Shown piece after piece: positions 53,813-64,000 of a DNA stretch of 64,000 bases (its first letter is position 1; each line of letters opens with the position of its first letter). Below the pieces are notes generated by a model. It worked only from the letters and a program-made list of their open reading frames with translations. It was not told the origin of the DNA and searched no databases. The stretch covers positions 4,898,001 through 4,962,000 of the forward strand of contig OZ241870.1 of assembly GCA_965202875.1 (NCBI GenBank), in the 5' to 3' direction. The DNA comes from HK1 sp965202875. Its GTDB lineage: Bacteria > Pseudomonadota > Gammaproteobacteria > HK1. The translations under genes and the position numbers were made by a program.

Positions 53813-54529
53813 TCATCCGCCCTCCAGCTTCAGCCACAGGCATTGCCCGCCGCTCGTTTCCTCGATGTGGGCGAGCTGGCGCGCGTGCGCTTCGATCTCT
53901 TCCCGGCTTGCGCGCACCACCGGGATCGAACCGGCCTGCCGCGCCCGCGGCTTGCCGCGCAAGGAGACCGCAACCGCCGTCTCGCCGGCCCCGCCGAGTT
54001 CCAGCACGGCTTGGCCGCCGGTCATCGCCAGATACACGTCGGCAAGGATCTCGGCGTCGAGGAGTGCGCCGTGGAGCTGGCGCGCCGAGTTGTCGATCTG
54101 GTAACGCTTGCACAACGCGTCGAGGCTGTTGCGCTGCCCAGGGTGAAGCTGCCGCGCCAGCGCGAGACTGTCGAGGACCCGGCAGTGGTGCTCGAAGCGC
54201 GCGTCCGGGTCGCCGACCCGTGCGAGTTCGCTGTCGAGGAACACGAGGTCGAAGGGGGCGTTGTGGATGATGACCTCGGCCCCGGAGACGAACGACAGGA
54301 CGTCCGTGTACACCTCCGAGAACCGGGGCTTGTCCTGGAGGAACTCGCGCGTGATGCCGTGCACTTCGAGCGCCCCGTCGTCGATCTCCCGGTCCGGTTG
54401 CAGGTAATGGTGGAGTCGCCGATCGGTCAGGCGGCGGTTCACCAGCTCCACACCGCCGATCTCGATGATCCTGTGCCCCTGCTCGGGCTCCAGGCCCGTC
54501 GTCTCCGTATCGAGGACCACCTGTCTCAC
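53813..54529 (-). CDS. dnaQ: DNA polymerase III epsilon subunit
   Basis: 238 aa from the GTG at 54529, which overlaps the rnhA stop by four bases. Proofreading 3'-5' exonuclease: Exo I LDTETTGLEP at 6-15, Exo II IIHNAPFDLVFLDSEL near 88, Exo III HGALLDAEILADVYLAM near 153. C-terminal tail REEIEAHARQLAHIEE fits binding to the alpha subunit. rnhA-dnaQ is a conserved gammaproteobacterial pair, here co-directional. Confidence 0.95.
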   Translation of the reverse strand: MRQVVLDTETTGLEPEQGHRIIEIGGVELVNRRLTDRRLHHYLQPDREIDDGALEVHGITREFLQDKPRFSEVYTDVLSFVSGAEVIIHNAPFDLVFLDSELARVGDPDARFEHHCRVLDSLALARQLHPGQRNSLDALCKRYQIDNSARQLHGALLDAEILADVYLAMTGGQAVLELGGAGETAVAVSLRGKPRARQAGSIPVVRASREEIEAHARQLAHIEETSGGQCLWLKLEGG

Positions 54530-54966
54530 GGGCGTCGCGCCCCGATGGCGGAACGCGCGAGCGCATCCGCCTTCTCGTTGCCCTCGTGCCCCGCGTGTCC
54601 CCTGACCCACACCCAGTCGATCCGGTGGCGCGACGCGACCCGATCGAGCCGCCGCCACAGGTCCACGTTCTTCACCGGCTTGCGATCCGCGGTCATCCAG
54701 CCCCGGCGCTTCCACGCCGCGATCCACTGCGTGATCCCGTTCTTCAGGTACGTCGAATCGGTGCTGAGCCGGACCCGGGACGGCCCGCGCAACGCTTCGA
54801 GCGCCTCGATCGCGGCGGTGAGCTCCATCCGGTTGTTCGTCGTATCCTTCGATCCGCCGGAGAGCTGCTTCTCGTGCCTGCCCGAACGCAACACCACCCC
54901 CCAGCCGCCGGGGCCGGGGTTTCCCCGGCACGCGCCGTCGGTGAAGATTTCAACCGCGTCGTTCAT
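54526..54966 (-). CDS. rnhA: ribonuclease HI
   Basis: 146 aa. Catalytic residues visible: FTDGACRGNPGPGGWG (D10), NNRMELTAAIEAL (E48), STDSTYLKNGI (D70) and HAGHEGNEKADALA (last aspartate), plus the basic handle AAWKRRGWMTADRKPVKN. Removes RNA from RNA-DNA hybrids. Start overlaps the upstream methyltransferase stop by 17 bp and its end overlaps dnaQ. Confidence 0.96.
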   Translation of the reverse strand: MNDAVEIFTDGACRGNPGPGGWGVVLRSGRHEKQLSGGSKDTTNNRMELTAAIEALEALRGPSRVRLSTDSTYLKNGITQWIAAWKRRGWMTADRKPVKNVDLWRRLDRVASRHRIDWVWVRGHAGHEGNEKADALARSAIGARRP

Positions 54967-55750
54967 CGCCGGTGACCCTGACCGACGAACCCGCGAGCCC
55001 GACGACGGCGAGTCGCCGTTTCGGCTTCCAGCGCGGGCGCACCGGCAGCATGGCGTTGACGCGCTTCTTTGCGAGAATCAGCCCCGCGCTCGCGAGGGCG
55101 GGGGGCATCCACTCGGCGAGCGAGCGCCTGCCGGGCCGCCCGGCGCGCACCCCGGGGCCCGAGGCGAAGCAGGGGCGCTGGTCAACGACGTCGAATCCCA
55201 GCAGGGTCAGCCAGTCGCGCAATCGTCCTGCTCCGAACCAGGTGCCGCACCACGGAGCCGCTTCCGTGCGGTGCCTGAACACCCGCTGCAGCCCGATGAC
55301 GCTGACGGGGTTGAACCTCAGGATCACGAGGTGGCCTTCGGGGACGAGCACGCGCGACGCCTCCCTGAGCGCTTCGTGAGGCCGCGATTCGAACTCCAGG
55401 ACGTGGGGCAGGATGACGACGTCCACCGCGTGCGAGTCGATCGGCAGCGCCGTCGCGGCTCCGCTCACCACCGGATACGGTTCGCGCGGCGCGCCGCCGT
55501 CGACGTCGATGACGGCGCGATCGAGGATGCGGCTCACGCGCATCAGATCCGCGCCCGCGAGATCACCGACCTGGAGGCAGTGATATCCGAACAGATTGCC
55601 GACTGCGCCATGGATGCGCTCGACCTCGGTGCGGAGCAGATCCGCACCCGCGGGGCCGCGTAGCCACTGCGAGAGATCGGAGCGCGACGGCGACGCCGCA
55701 TGTCGGCCTCGCGTGCGATCGATTCCGGCGATCTCGTTCATCGTCTTCAT
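54950..55750 (-). CDS. SAM-dependent methyltransferase of the rnhA neighbourhood (YafS-like)
   Basis: 266 aa from the ATG at 55750; a longer version from 55894 is possible but lacks homology-like sequence. Opens with SQWLRGPAGADLLRTEVERI, then FGYHCLQVGD, DVVILPHVLEFESRPHEALRE and SRVLVPEGHLVILRFNPVS, as in the class I methyltransferase regularly found next to rnhA-dnaQ and gloB. Motif I is weak (VGDLAGAD), as in those homologues. Role unknown. Confidence 0.82.
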   Translation of the reverse strand: MKTMNEIAGIDRTRGRHAASPSRSDLSQWLRGPAGADLLRTEVERIHGAVGNLFGYHCLQVGDLAGADLMRVSRILDRAVIDVDGGAPREPYPVVSGAATALPIDSHAVDVVILPHVLEFESRPHEALREASRVLVPEGHLVILRFNPVSVIGLQRVFRHRTEAAPWCGTWFGAGRLRDWLTLLGFDVVDQRPCFASGPGVRAGRPGRRSLAEWMPPALASAGLILAKKRVNAMLPVRPRWKPKRRLAVVGLAGSSVRVTGDERRG

Positions 55751-56273
55751 ATCCGGCGCCCCCGCACGCGGCGACACCGCCGGAGACGTGCGTATCGGCG
55801 TATCGGCACGCGCCGGCGGACTGGCGCGCTCCCTGGCCTCTCCGTTCGAGGAGTCGGGAGTCCCGATGCCGGGGCAGGTGTTGCGTTGCGTCATGCCAGG
55901 CCGCCGTCCACCGTTCTCACAGCCTCGCGTACTCGTTGCGCGAACCTTTCGGCGCACTCCGGCCTTCTGCGCGGAAGCGGAAAGCCCCCGGAGCCGACCC
56001 GGATGATTCGCGAGCGGGGCGGTAGTGTCGCACGGCAGCCAACCTTGGAAGCAGCCCTTCCCCTCGGACTGGTTCTGCGCCGATGCGGACGCGAATGGCC
56101 GCTCCGCCGCTCACCGGACCTCCTGCACAATGTATCGTCGGCCCGTCGGATTCCGGATCCCGACCCCACCGGAAGGCGGTCTCGCGTCGTCCCCGTCCGG
56201 AACCTCGGCAACCGATTCAGGCTCTGCGGCGATCGGATGTCCTGATCTGGACGTCCTGATCCTGACAATCGTT
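55751..56273. other. intergenic region before the MITE
   Basis: 523 bp, with the possible 5' extension of the methyltransferase at its left. No gene or RNA recognised. A run of short frames only. Confidence 0.35.
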
Positions 56274-56590
56274 AACCCATCTTTACCACCTTGTCACACA
56301 ATATCACGCTACATCAGATAGTTACGATGTTCCAAAATTCCGAGTGGCACTACATTTGAACGCCAACTGGTTTTTTGGGGACAGGATGGCGGCCTCGTTG
56401 GGGCCTCTCGGTGGTCTTGACATACCGGATCGGCACGGTACCGAGGAGTGCGGACGGGTGCAAGGTATGCTGGAACGATTATGGCACTACGTCGACCTTC
56501 GCGACGAACAATCAACGTGTTACGTGCGAAAAACCGCGAAATTCGGGGCAAATCCCACCTGATCGCGGCTCATGGTGGTAAAGATGGGTT
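56274..56590. mobile_element. 317-bp MITE with perfect 17-bp terminal inverted repeats
   Basis: Left end AACCCATCTTTACCACC (56274-56290) and right end its exact complement (56574-56590). AT-richer than the surroundings, with no credible gene inside. A partial copy of about 80 bp lies at 35423-35502. Ends 9 bp before the acs stop codon. No clear target duplication. The parent transposase is not in the window. Confidence 0.75.
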
Positions 56591-56599
56591 GAAGATGGG

Positions 56600-58540
<1,941 letters not shown>

Positions 58541-58696
58541 GTCTTTCCTCCTGAAGGGTCTGCCGGCAATCAAGGGACCTGTCTGCGGCCAATCGTAACA
58601 CCGGGCCGCGCCGGCGAGGTCGCCGGCCTTTGCAGCGCCGATTCGATTCGGCTCCCGGCGCCGTGGTCCGCCGCACCGATGCCTCACCGTGGGATG

Positions 58697-59482
58697 CTAC
58701 TTCGAGGCGGAGAGGTAGGTGATCCAGCCGGCGTCCGCCTCGCCGTGCTCGGCCGGCGTGAACACGCCGTTGCCTTCCCCGGTCTCTTCGTCGGCCCCCT
58801 GCCAGTACACCGTGACGTCACGGAAGCCCGCTTCTTCGAGGATCTCGCGGATCTCGGGCAGCGTCCACAGCCGCCACTCGTACACGAACGCATCCCTGAT
58901 CCGGGAGCCGTCCGGGAAGCGGAAGTGGATGCGGCAGCGCTGCCGGCCGGTGATGGGGTCGTACCACGCCTGGTCCCAGACGTAGGTGAAGCCGTCGTTC
59001 GCGGTCGTCTCCTTCATCTCGCGGAACGCATCGTAGCCGCCGAAGGCGTCGAGGAAGAAGACGCCGTCCCCGGCCAGCGCATCGCGCACCTTCTCGAAGT
59101 AGCGGCGCATCCCGGCCCGGGTGTGCAGCACCCAGTAGCTGAAGTTCATCGCGAGCACGACGTCCATGCCGCCGCGGTCCAAGTCGAGCACGTCGGCGTT
59201 GACCAGCTCGATGCGCCAGGCGGACCTCCCGAGGGGCTCGACGTTGTGCCGCCGTCCCCACTCCAGGACGCCGGCGTCGACGTCCACGGCCACCGCCCGG
59301 TTCGTCCGGCGTCGCCGGACCCACTCGCACGCGGCGGCCGCGGTGCCGCAGAAGTCCTCGCGAAGCCGCCTCGCCTTGCGCCGCCGCAGCCTCGTGAAGG
59401 TCTCGTCGACGAAGTCGATCTCCGCCTCGACGCATTGCACCGCCTGCTGGTAGAGCGCGTGGACGTCGGCCTTCGAGGCCAT
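58697..59482 (-). CDS. class I SAM-dependent methyltransferase
   Basis: 261 aa from the ATG at 59482 with GGGAG upstream. DFCGTAAAACEWVRR (motif I region), RAVAVDVDAGVLEWG, VLDLDRGGMDVVLAMNFSYW, then GDGVFFLDAFGGYDAFREM and TYVWDQAWYDPITGRQRCRI. The last segments are typical of a methyltransferase group acting on small molecules; substrate unknown. Full length. Confidence 0.83.
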   Translation of the reverse strand: MASKADVHALYQQAVQCVEAEIDFVDETFTRLRRRKARRLREDFCGTAAAACEWVRRRRTNRAVAVDVDAGVLEWGRRHNVEPLGRSAWRIELVNADVLDLDRGGMDVVLAMNFSYWVLHTRAGMRRYFEKVRDALAGDGVFFLDAFGGYDAFREMKETTANDGFTYVWDQAWYDPITGRQRCRIHFRFPDGSRIRDAFVYEWRLWTLPEIREILEEAGFRDVTVYWQGADEETGEGNGVFTPAEHGEADAGWITYLSASK

Positions 59483-59718
59483 CGTCTCCCTGCGCGGTCG
59501 TCGGGGATGCTTTTGGATCATGCCGGGGTGACGATCGCCTCGTTGCGGGTGACGACGGGGGAGAGGTCGATGGTCATGCACTCTCCGCCTCCGGCCTGTG
59601 GGCCGTCCATTCGGGAGACGGCTTCGAGACCGCGCGGAACAGGGCCTGGATGGGTGCGCCCTTCATGATGCCTCATGAACGCATCCTTCCGGGACCGCCG
59701 CCGACGTGGCCAGCGGCT

Positions 59719-59941
59719 TCAGAAATCGGCGCCAACGTCAGCCTGCGGTCCGGGTTCAGCGAAGTCCTGGGCTTCACCGAGGCCGAGGTGCGGGACATGC
59801 TGGAGACGTACCGGCGTGCGGGCGTATTCGACCAGGACCCCGATGCCGTCCTCGCCCTGATGCGCGAGTGGTACGACGGCTACCGCTCCGCCAAGGGCGC
59901 GACCCGCGACCTCTACCGCAGCGCGCGCGGGAGGGCGGGAT
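59719..59941 (+). pseudogene. AAA-ATPase-like/PD-(D/E)XK (DUF1703-type) fragment
   Basis: About 60 residues, SEVLGFTEAEVRDMLETYRR then DPDAVLALMREWYDGYRSAKG, match the middle of AAA-ATPase-like proteins of the DUF1703 group. Both the ATPase front and nuclease end are missing; a minus-strand asparagine synthetase remnant starts right after. Confidence 0.6.
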
Positions 59942-59949
59942 GCAGGAGC

Positions 59950-60990
59950 GGCGCCACGACGTGCGCCAGGAAACGCGGCGCTTGCCGCGTCCTGGTCGCG
60001 GCATTCGGCGGCGAGCCGCCGCCAGCGTCCGCTCAGCAGCAGATGCCGCCAATGCCCCCGTCCGCTGAACGACACGCACTCGTCCCCGCCCCGGCCGGAG
60101 AGCAGCACCCGCGCCCCTTGCGCCGCCGCGCGGCGCTGCACGGCTCCTTCGTTCACGTGGACCTGCACGCCGGGCAGGGTCCCGTCGCGCCGCAGCACGT
60201 CGAGAAGCATCTCGGGGGACGGCACGCCGTGGAATGCCCGCACACCTTCCTGCGCACGGACCGCATCGACCAGAGCGTACTCCCGCGCGTGTTCCGGCTT
60301 CGGCGGCGCGTCGCCGGGCGGCGGCAGCCAAGTGAAGGCCGGCGGCGGCGGGCGGCCCTGGCGCCGCAGAAGGTGCGGGCGCCGAGACAGGGCGAGCCGG
60401 CCAGATGGGTGGCCACCGCCACTTCGTCCAGCGCGTCGCTGACGCCGGGCGCGGCGAGGATCGCTTCCACCGCACTGGCGAAGACGAAGCGCCGGGGCGA
60501 CGGCGCGTAGTAGAAGGGCCGGGCGCCGGCGTGGTCCCGGGCGCAGAACAGGACGCGCTTGCGCGGGTCCCATACCGCGAAGGCGTAGCCGCCGTGCAGG
60601 TGGTGCGGGCAGTCCCGGCCCCAGCGCAGGAAGGCCCGGAGGATCAGCTCCGCGTCGGCGAGACCGGTGCGCTCGGGAGGGGGAGCGCCGAGGGCGTCGC
60701 AGAGCGCGTCGCGCTCGTCGAGACGGGCGTCCGCGGCCACCACGAAGCCGGCGTCGCGGTGCATGGAGAAGGGAGGGGGGAAGGGTGGCTCGCCGCGGCC
60801 GGACGGACCGGGCTCCGGGGCCGCCGCGCCCCGGCGCCCGAGGCCGACCTCGCCTTCCGCCCACGTCGCGCGCTGCGGTCCGTAGTCGGCGAGCGCGGCC
60901 GGCATGGCATCCACCGTCCCCGCGCCGCCCGGGCCGTCGCCGTGGATTCCGCGGATCGCGGTCGTCGCGAGGCATCGTGCAGCGTGTGGC
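59950..60990 (-). pseudogene. asparagine synthetase (AsnB/lasso C-type) remnant
   Basis: About 60990-60400 gives a glutamine-amidotransferase fold without a clear N-terminal catalytic cysteine: DAMPAALADYGPQRATW, GFVVAADARLDERDALCDAL, HHLHGGYAFAVWDPRKRVLF. A frameshift near 60390 leads to the synthetase part (AFTWLPPPGD, YALVDAVRAQEGVRAFHG, and the ATP-loop LSGRGGDECVSFSGR). It breaks off near 59950. With the neighbouring sulfotransferase this resembles lasso-peptide or related RiPP clusters that use an AsnB homologue as cyclase, but no precursor, B1 or B2 protein is present. Confidence 0.65.
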
Positions 60991-61031
60991 GACCGTTCCG
61001 ATGCGGGCGTCGGCCTGTCCGCCCGACGGCT

Positions 61032-61465
61032 TCACCCGCGCAGGAACGCCTCGGCCTCTTCCAGGTAGTAGCCGAAGCGTTCCATGACCTCGCCGTGGGC
61101 GTCCACCAGCGCCCGCACCTGCGCCGGCGCGAGTGCGCTGCGCCACGACCCCGTCACCCCGGCGCGAAAGAACGAGGGCGCGGTGGGCTGCTTCTCGACG
61201 AGTCCGGACTCCGCTTCCTGCGCTTGCAGGCGGGGGAAGGCGCTGTGCCCGAGGGCGCGGTCGAGGCGCGGGCCGTCCCATGCGAGGCCGGCGAAGCGCA
61301 CGATCGCTCCGAACCCGCCCCGCGGGTCCGCCAGCAGGTCCTCGTAGCGGGCGACGTGCAGCGGCAGGTCCGTCTGCCCGGTCCAGCCCGCCACGTGGCC
61401 GCTCCAGGCCGTCATCGGCTCCGGCAATCGGTCGAAGCGGAAGTATCCCAATACTTCGGCGATAC
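61032..61465 (-). pseudogene. sulfotransferase, 5' end missing
   Basis: C-terminal 140 residues of a sulfotransferase family protein: LPLHVARYEDLLADPRGGF (3'-phosphate-binding RYEDL), FAGLAWDGPRLDRAL, and ending MERFGYYLEEAEAFLRG. The PAPS-binding N-terminal part is absent; a group II intron maturase fragment on the other strand begins where it should be. Same strand as the asparagine synthetase remnant. Confidence 0.65.
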
Positions 61466-61479
61466 GCTTGTTCTCCGCA

Positions 61480-61715
61480 GGATAAGCAAGCGGACGTCGC
61501 GACGATATGGGCTGCTGGAACCGGAGGGAGTGGTCGGACGGCTGAACCGGCTCATGACCGGATGGGCCAACGACTTCCTTCCGGGGCAGGTGAGTCCGGC
61601 CTATGCGGCGATTGACCGGCACGCGACCCGGCGGCTGCGGCAGTGGCTTCGACAACGGCTCCAGGATCGGCCCCGGCGGCTCCGCGCTTGCTCATGCGGG
61701 CCATCCTCCGCCTGA
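61480..61715 (+). pseudogene. group II intron reverse transcriptase/maturase, C-terminal fragment
   Basis: About 75 residues: GVVGRLNRLMTGWANDF, VSPAYAAIDRHATRRLRQWL, the GIIM maturase domain that ends group II intron-encoded proteins. The RT domain and intron RNA are not present. It has replaced the 5' part of the sulfotransferase. Confidence 0.7.
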
Positions 61716-61976
61716 ACCACCCCGGGAATCCCGGAGGGTGATTGGCTTGAGTCAAGCGGCCATCGCCGACTCTCGCAGTGGGTGGTAGTAGTGCGCCTCG
61801 AACGCAGCCGGAGGCACAGGCCCAATGGGTTGGCAAGTTCGAGCCGCCGGCCCGCGTGTTCCCGCTTCTGCGCTTCACGCTCGGAGCTGACCGTCGCCGC
61901 CGCTCGCGAAGGTATCGAGACAGCCGGGGTCGTCGAACGTCGAACCGCGCCGGGTGGAACCGGGAGAAATGCCGAA

Positions 61977-62366
61977 CTAAATCAACTCGATTGCGGCCCG
62001 CACCCCCGGGGCGCCGGCGAGCCTCCGGTCACCGGTGACGAGTACCGTGGACAAGATCTCCGCCAACGCCACGTAGATGGCGTCATACGCGGTCACGTTG
62101 TCCCGGAGTTGCCAGACTCGATCGAGGAACGGTGCGTGAGGGTAGCGTTCGACGTCGAGGTTGCGCCATCGGTCGAGCGCCAGCGCTCCCATCCCTTCGT
62201 CCAGGGTTCCGTGCAACACGTACCGGCGCAATATCTGGGCGATCTCCATGTCTATGAGATGCGGCACGTGAACGGCCTCGGTATCGTCGGTCAGCCGCGC
62301 CGCGAGCCGCTTGCCCGCCGTGGTGTTCAACAGGAGTTCGATGGCGCCGGAGGCGTCCAGAACCAT
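61977..62366 (-). CDS. vapC: PIN-domain ribonuclease toxin (VapC family)
   Basis: 129 aa. MVLDASGAIELLL (first acidic residue D4), HVPHLIDMEIAQILRRYV, VTAYDAIYVALAEILSTVLV (catalytic D region) and TGDRRLAG (last acidic pair). Complete PIN domain. Its ATG overlaps the antitoxin stop (TGATG), standard for VapBC pairs. Toxin activity would be cleavage of tRNA or rRNA. Confidence 0.92.
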   Translation of the reverse strand: MVLDASGAIELLLNTTAGKRLAARLTDDTEAVHVPHLIDMEIAQILRRYVLHGTLDEGMGALALDRWRNLDVERYPHAPFLDRVWQLRDNVTAYDAIYVALAEILSTVLVTGDRRLAGAPGVRAAIELI

Positions 62367-62596
62367 CAGCGCGAATCCCGCTCCTCGCGCAGGACGTCTG
62401 CCGGCGAGGGTTCCAGTGCGACTTCCGGTTGCAAGCGAATCGCTTCGAGCAACTCTCGCCGGCTCGGGCGCTCCAGCGCCTTCTCGATTTCCCGCAGGAC
62501 GTAGCGGGACATCGAGGTCCCTTCAAGGGCGGCTCGGGCCTTCAGACGCCGATGCAGTGTCTCGGGGACGTTGCGGATCTGGATCATCGTTTGCAT
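62366..62596 (-). CDS. antitoxin of VapB/FitA type (RHH)
   Basis: 76 aa from the ATG at 62596; MIQIRNVPETLHRRLKARAA is the ribbon-helix-helix strand and first helix, SMSRYVLREIEKALERPSR the second, and the tail EPSPADVLREERDSR the toxin-binding region. Overlaps vapC by one base. Likely autorepressor at a site around 62597-62625. Confidence 0.88.
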   Translation of the reverse strand: MQTMIQIRNVPETLHRRLKARAALEGTSMSRYVLREIEKALERPSRRELLEAIRLQPEVALEPSPADVLREERDSR

Positions 62597-62653
62597 GGCA
62601 TGAGTATGAAAACATGCTCTCTTCATGTCAACCCGAGCCCGGGGAGGAGGCCC

Positions 62654-63190
62654 ATGGAAGCCAGCCTCGGAGAGAGGCTGCATCAACGGATGGACACACT
62701 TCCTGCGGGGGAGCTCAAGGCGGCGGAGCGCTGCATCGAGTATCTGTGCGAGCACGATGCTCCATTCGTTCAAGCGCTCATGAACGCGCCCGAGATGTCC
62801 GAGCCGCCCGGCGACGAGGGTCGCGAGGCGCTTGACGAGGTTCCCGGAATCCAGGTCCACGCCTGCCTGCATTGCGTCGCCAACAAGGCGCCCAATCCCG
62901 GACGTCACCGGATGCTGTTCGAGACCTCGAAGGGGCACCGCCGCCTGTTTTCATGCCCGGAGACCCCTGCCATCCCCGCCGCAGCCTCCACGTCCGCGAA
63001 GGCCGCGGCCAGCTCGGGGATCATGCGGAAATTCGCCAGCGCGCCCAGGTCGTCCGCGGCTTTCAGGCGGTCCCGGTGCTGCGACACCCCGGCCGCCAGC
63101 CCCGCGTCGGACTCCGGCAGCGAGATGACGCTCATCTGTGTCTCTACCTGGCCGTGGTTGTGTTGTCGAGGCCGGGTCTGCGGGAAGTAG
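62654..63190 (+). CDS. hypothetical protein with strong ribosome binding site, 3' part doubtful
   Basis: ATG at 62654 directly behind GGGGAGGAGGCCC. The first 85 residues (ERLHQRMDTLPAGELKAAER, then CEHDAPFVQALMNAPEM) look soluble and helical; after about 62905 the frame merely overlaps the DrmB-like remnant on the other strand. No family recognised. It is divergent from the antitoxin gene. Confidence 0.25.
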   Translation: MEASLGERLHQRMDTLPAGELKAAERCIEYLCEHDAPFVQALMNAPEMSEPPGDEGREALDEVPGIQVHACLHCVANKAPNPGRHRMLFETSKGHRRLFSCPETPAIPAAASTSAKAAASSGIMRKFASAPRSSAAFRRSRCCDTPAASPASDSGSEMTLICVSTWPWLCCRGRVCGK

Positions 63191-63560
63191 GCATTGCTGG
63201 CGGTGCGCACCAGCAGGCGGTACGGCTCCTCGCACGCCTCCCGCGCGTACTGCCCGATCCAGGGCCGCTTGCCGGCGCACCGTTCCAGCGCGCTGGTTCG
63301 GACCCCGCCGCCTCGTGGAGGAGCGCTCCTCGCCGCACTCGCACACGGCGCAGGTGTCGACGATGTCGCCGCTCGTGCCCCGCTCCTCCAGCCACAGCGG
63401 GCGTTCGCACGACCTGCCGCCCGGGTGCACGAAGGCCCGCCAGTTCAGGTCGTCGATATGGCCCTTGGGGCAGGCGGAGACGAAGCGCACCGGCACCACC
63501 GGCTTGGGCTTGCCCTCTTCGGCGAACCTGCGCTTGTGCAACTGGTTCCATCGCACCAGC
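62905..63560 (-). pseudogene. DrmB-like (DUF1998) fragment, frameshifted
   Basis: Residues from 63556: VPVRFVSACPKGHIDDLNWR, then CAVCECGEERS. After a frameshift near 63310: LERCAGKRPWIGQYAREACE and LLVRTASNAYFPQ, then SVISLPESD. These are landmarks of DrmB, the DUF1998 protein of DISARM. Both ends are missing: a transposase fragment overlaps the upstream side and the frame stops at 62905. Third locus with DISARM-like parts in this window. Confidence 0.7.
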
Positions 63561-63879
63561 CGGCGAGCGCTTTGCCGCCCTCAAGGGACTGGTCGAAGGC
63601 AGAAGACGATGGCGCCGCATGGCGACAGGACTCAAGTACTTCGAGACCCGCTGGAAGCCGAAGTCGTGGAATGCCCGCTATCGCTTCATCTTCATCAGAA
63701 AACAGGTCAGGTGCCAAGACAAGCCGCCGGTTCAACTCGACCTGTTCCGACCCACTGAATACGGGTACGAATTCAAGATCATCGCCACCAACAAACGAAT
63801 GAACCCGCGCAGTCGTTGCCTTCCATGAAGGCCGGGGGTCGCAGGAGGGTATCTTCGCCGAGATCAAGACGCATTTAGC
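63551..63879 (+). pseudogene. IS1380-type transposase fragment (different lineage)
   Basis: ERFAALKGLVEGRRRWRRMA, YRFIFIRKQVR and LDLFRPTEYGYEFKII, then after a frameshift near 63810 VVAFHEGRGSQEGIFAEIKT with the catalytic glutamate. Both ends missing. It differs from the element at 35503. The DGR-like repeat starts about 14 bp after it. Confidence 0.65.
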
Positions 63880-63892
63880 CGGCCCCTGAACG

Positions 63893-64000
63893 CCGGGTGT
63901 TGCGGGGCGGCTCGTGGAACAATAAAGCGGAGAGCCTGCGTTCCGCGAACCGCAACAGGAACCCCACCGGGAACCGGAACAACCACGTCGATTTCCGAGT
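63893..64000 (+). repeat. DGR-like template or variable repeat, cut by the window edge
   Basis: Read in the frame starting at 63894 it gives VLRGGSWNN, then SLRSANRNRN and GNRNNHVDFR: the C-terminal ligand-binding end of FGE-sulfatase/C-type-lectin proteins that are DGR targets. AAC and AAT codons are crowded at the positions normally diversified through adenine mutagenesis. The frame has a TAG at 63876-63878, so no target protein is encoded upstream. That makes a non-coding template repeat the better guess, with the reverse transcriptase expected just to the right. It could also be an orphan variable repeat. Confidence 0.6.

Overview
This is a GC-rich bacterial chromosome segment. Several gene orders are typical of Gammaproteobacteria: rhlB / trxA / rho, surE-pcm-nlpD, and rnhA-dnaQ beside a small SAM methyltransferase. 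Together with hom, tldD, metA, adk, rppH and acs they suggest a gammaproteobacterium, probably an environmental or uncultured lineage with an IS-rich genome. No rRNA and no intact tRNA gene was seen.

Layout. (1) 1-19100 is a defence island, nearly all on the minus strand. It holds a DUF1156 DNA methyltransferase that carries a REP-associated tyrosine transposase (RAYT) inside its reading frame, a 66-aa protein, a ClpP-fold SDH_sah-type peptidase and an SNF2 helicase with a C-terminal DUF3883-like region. These are followed by a decayed integrase-type transposase, a PD-(D/E)XK-like gene, a frameshifted DISARM-type DEAD/DEAH helicase, an AbiL-like RloA/RloB pair, and a Fic protein running into a truncated N6-adenine methylase. 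(2) 19.2-34.4 kb is mostly housekeeping: hom, tldD, a DUF2235 hydrolase, xthA, a beta-propeller glycosidase-like gene, a four-gene metA operon, a truncated cytochrome b561 facing a cytochrome c', rho, trxA, rhlB and a carboxylesterase. (3) 34.4-39.5 kb is a second accessory island: an ArdC-like fragment, a zinc/RHH protein, a three-repeat CRISPR-like array, a tRNA-Phe remnant, an IS1380 element with a frameshifted transposase, a second DUF1156 gene cut short by that IS, and a C-terminal helicase fragment. (4) 40.2-59.5 kb returns to metabolism and housekeeping: glyA next to an internally deleted serine-glyoxylate aminotransferase, CoxE, an amidohydrolase, an SMP-30/isochorismatase fusion, a nitronate monooxygenase-like gene, rppH, adk, an Mth938 protein, nlpD-pcm-surE, dnaQ-rnhA, a 317-bp MITE and acs. 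(5) 59.7-64 kb is a scrapyard: fragments of an AAA-ATPase-like gene, an asparagine synthetase homologue, a sulfotransferase and a group II intron maturase, an intact VapBC-type pair, a DrmB-like fragment, a transposase fragment and, at the extreme right edge, an asparagine-codon-rich block that looks like the template or variable repeat of a diversity-generating retroelement (DGR).

The defence theme runs through the window. DISARM-like parts (SNF2 helicase, two DUF1156 methylases, pieces of a DEAD/DEAH helicase, a DrmB-like fragment) lie at three separate loci. Two of these loci share an identical 46-bp sequence. Most look decayed; the operon at 3.6-8.4 kb is the part most likely still expressed.

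The observations I rate highest are the in-frame RAYT insertion (1315-2064), the CRISPR-like array (35007-35176), the DGR-like repeat at the right edge, and the two-enzyme fusion whose second nucleophile has changed from Cys to Ser (44561-46390).
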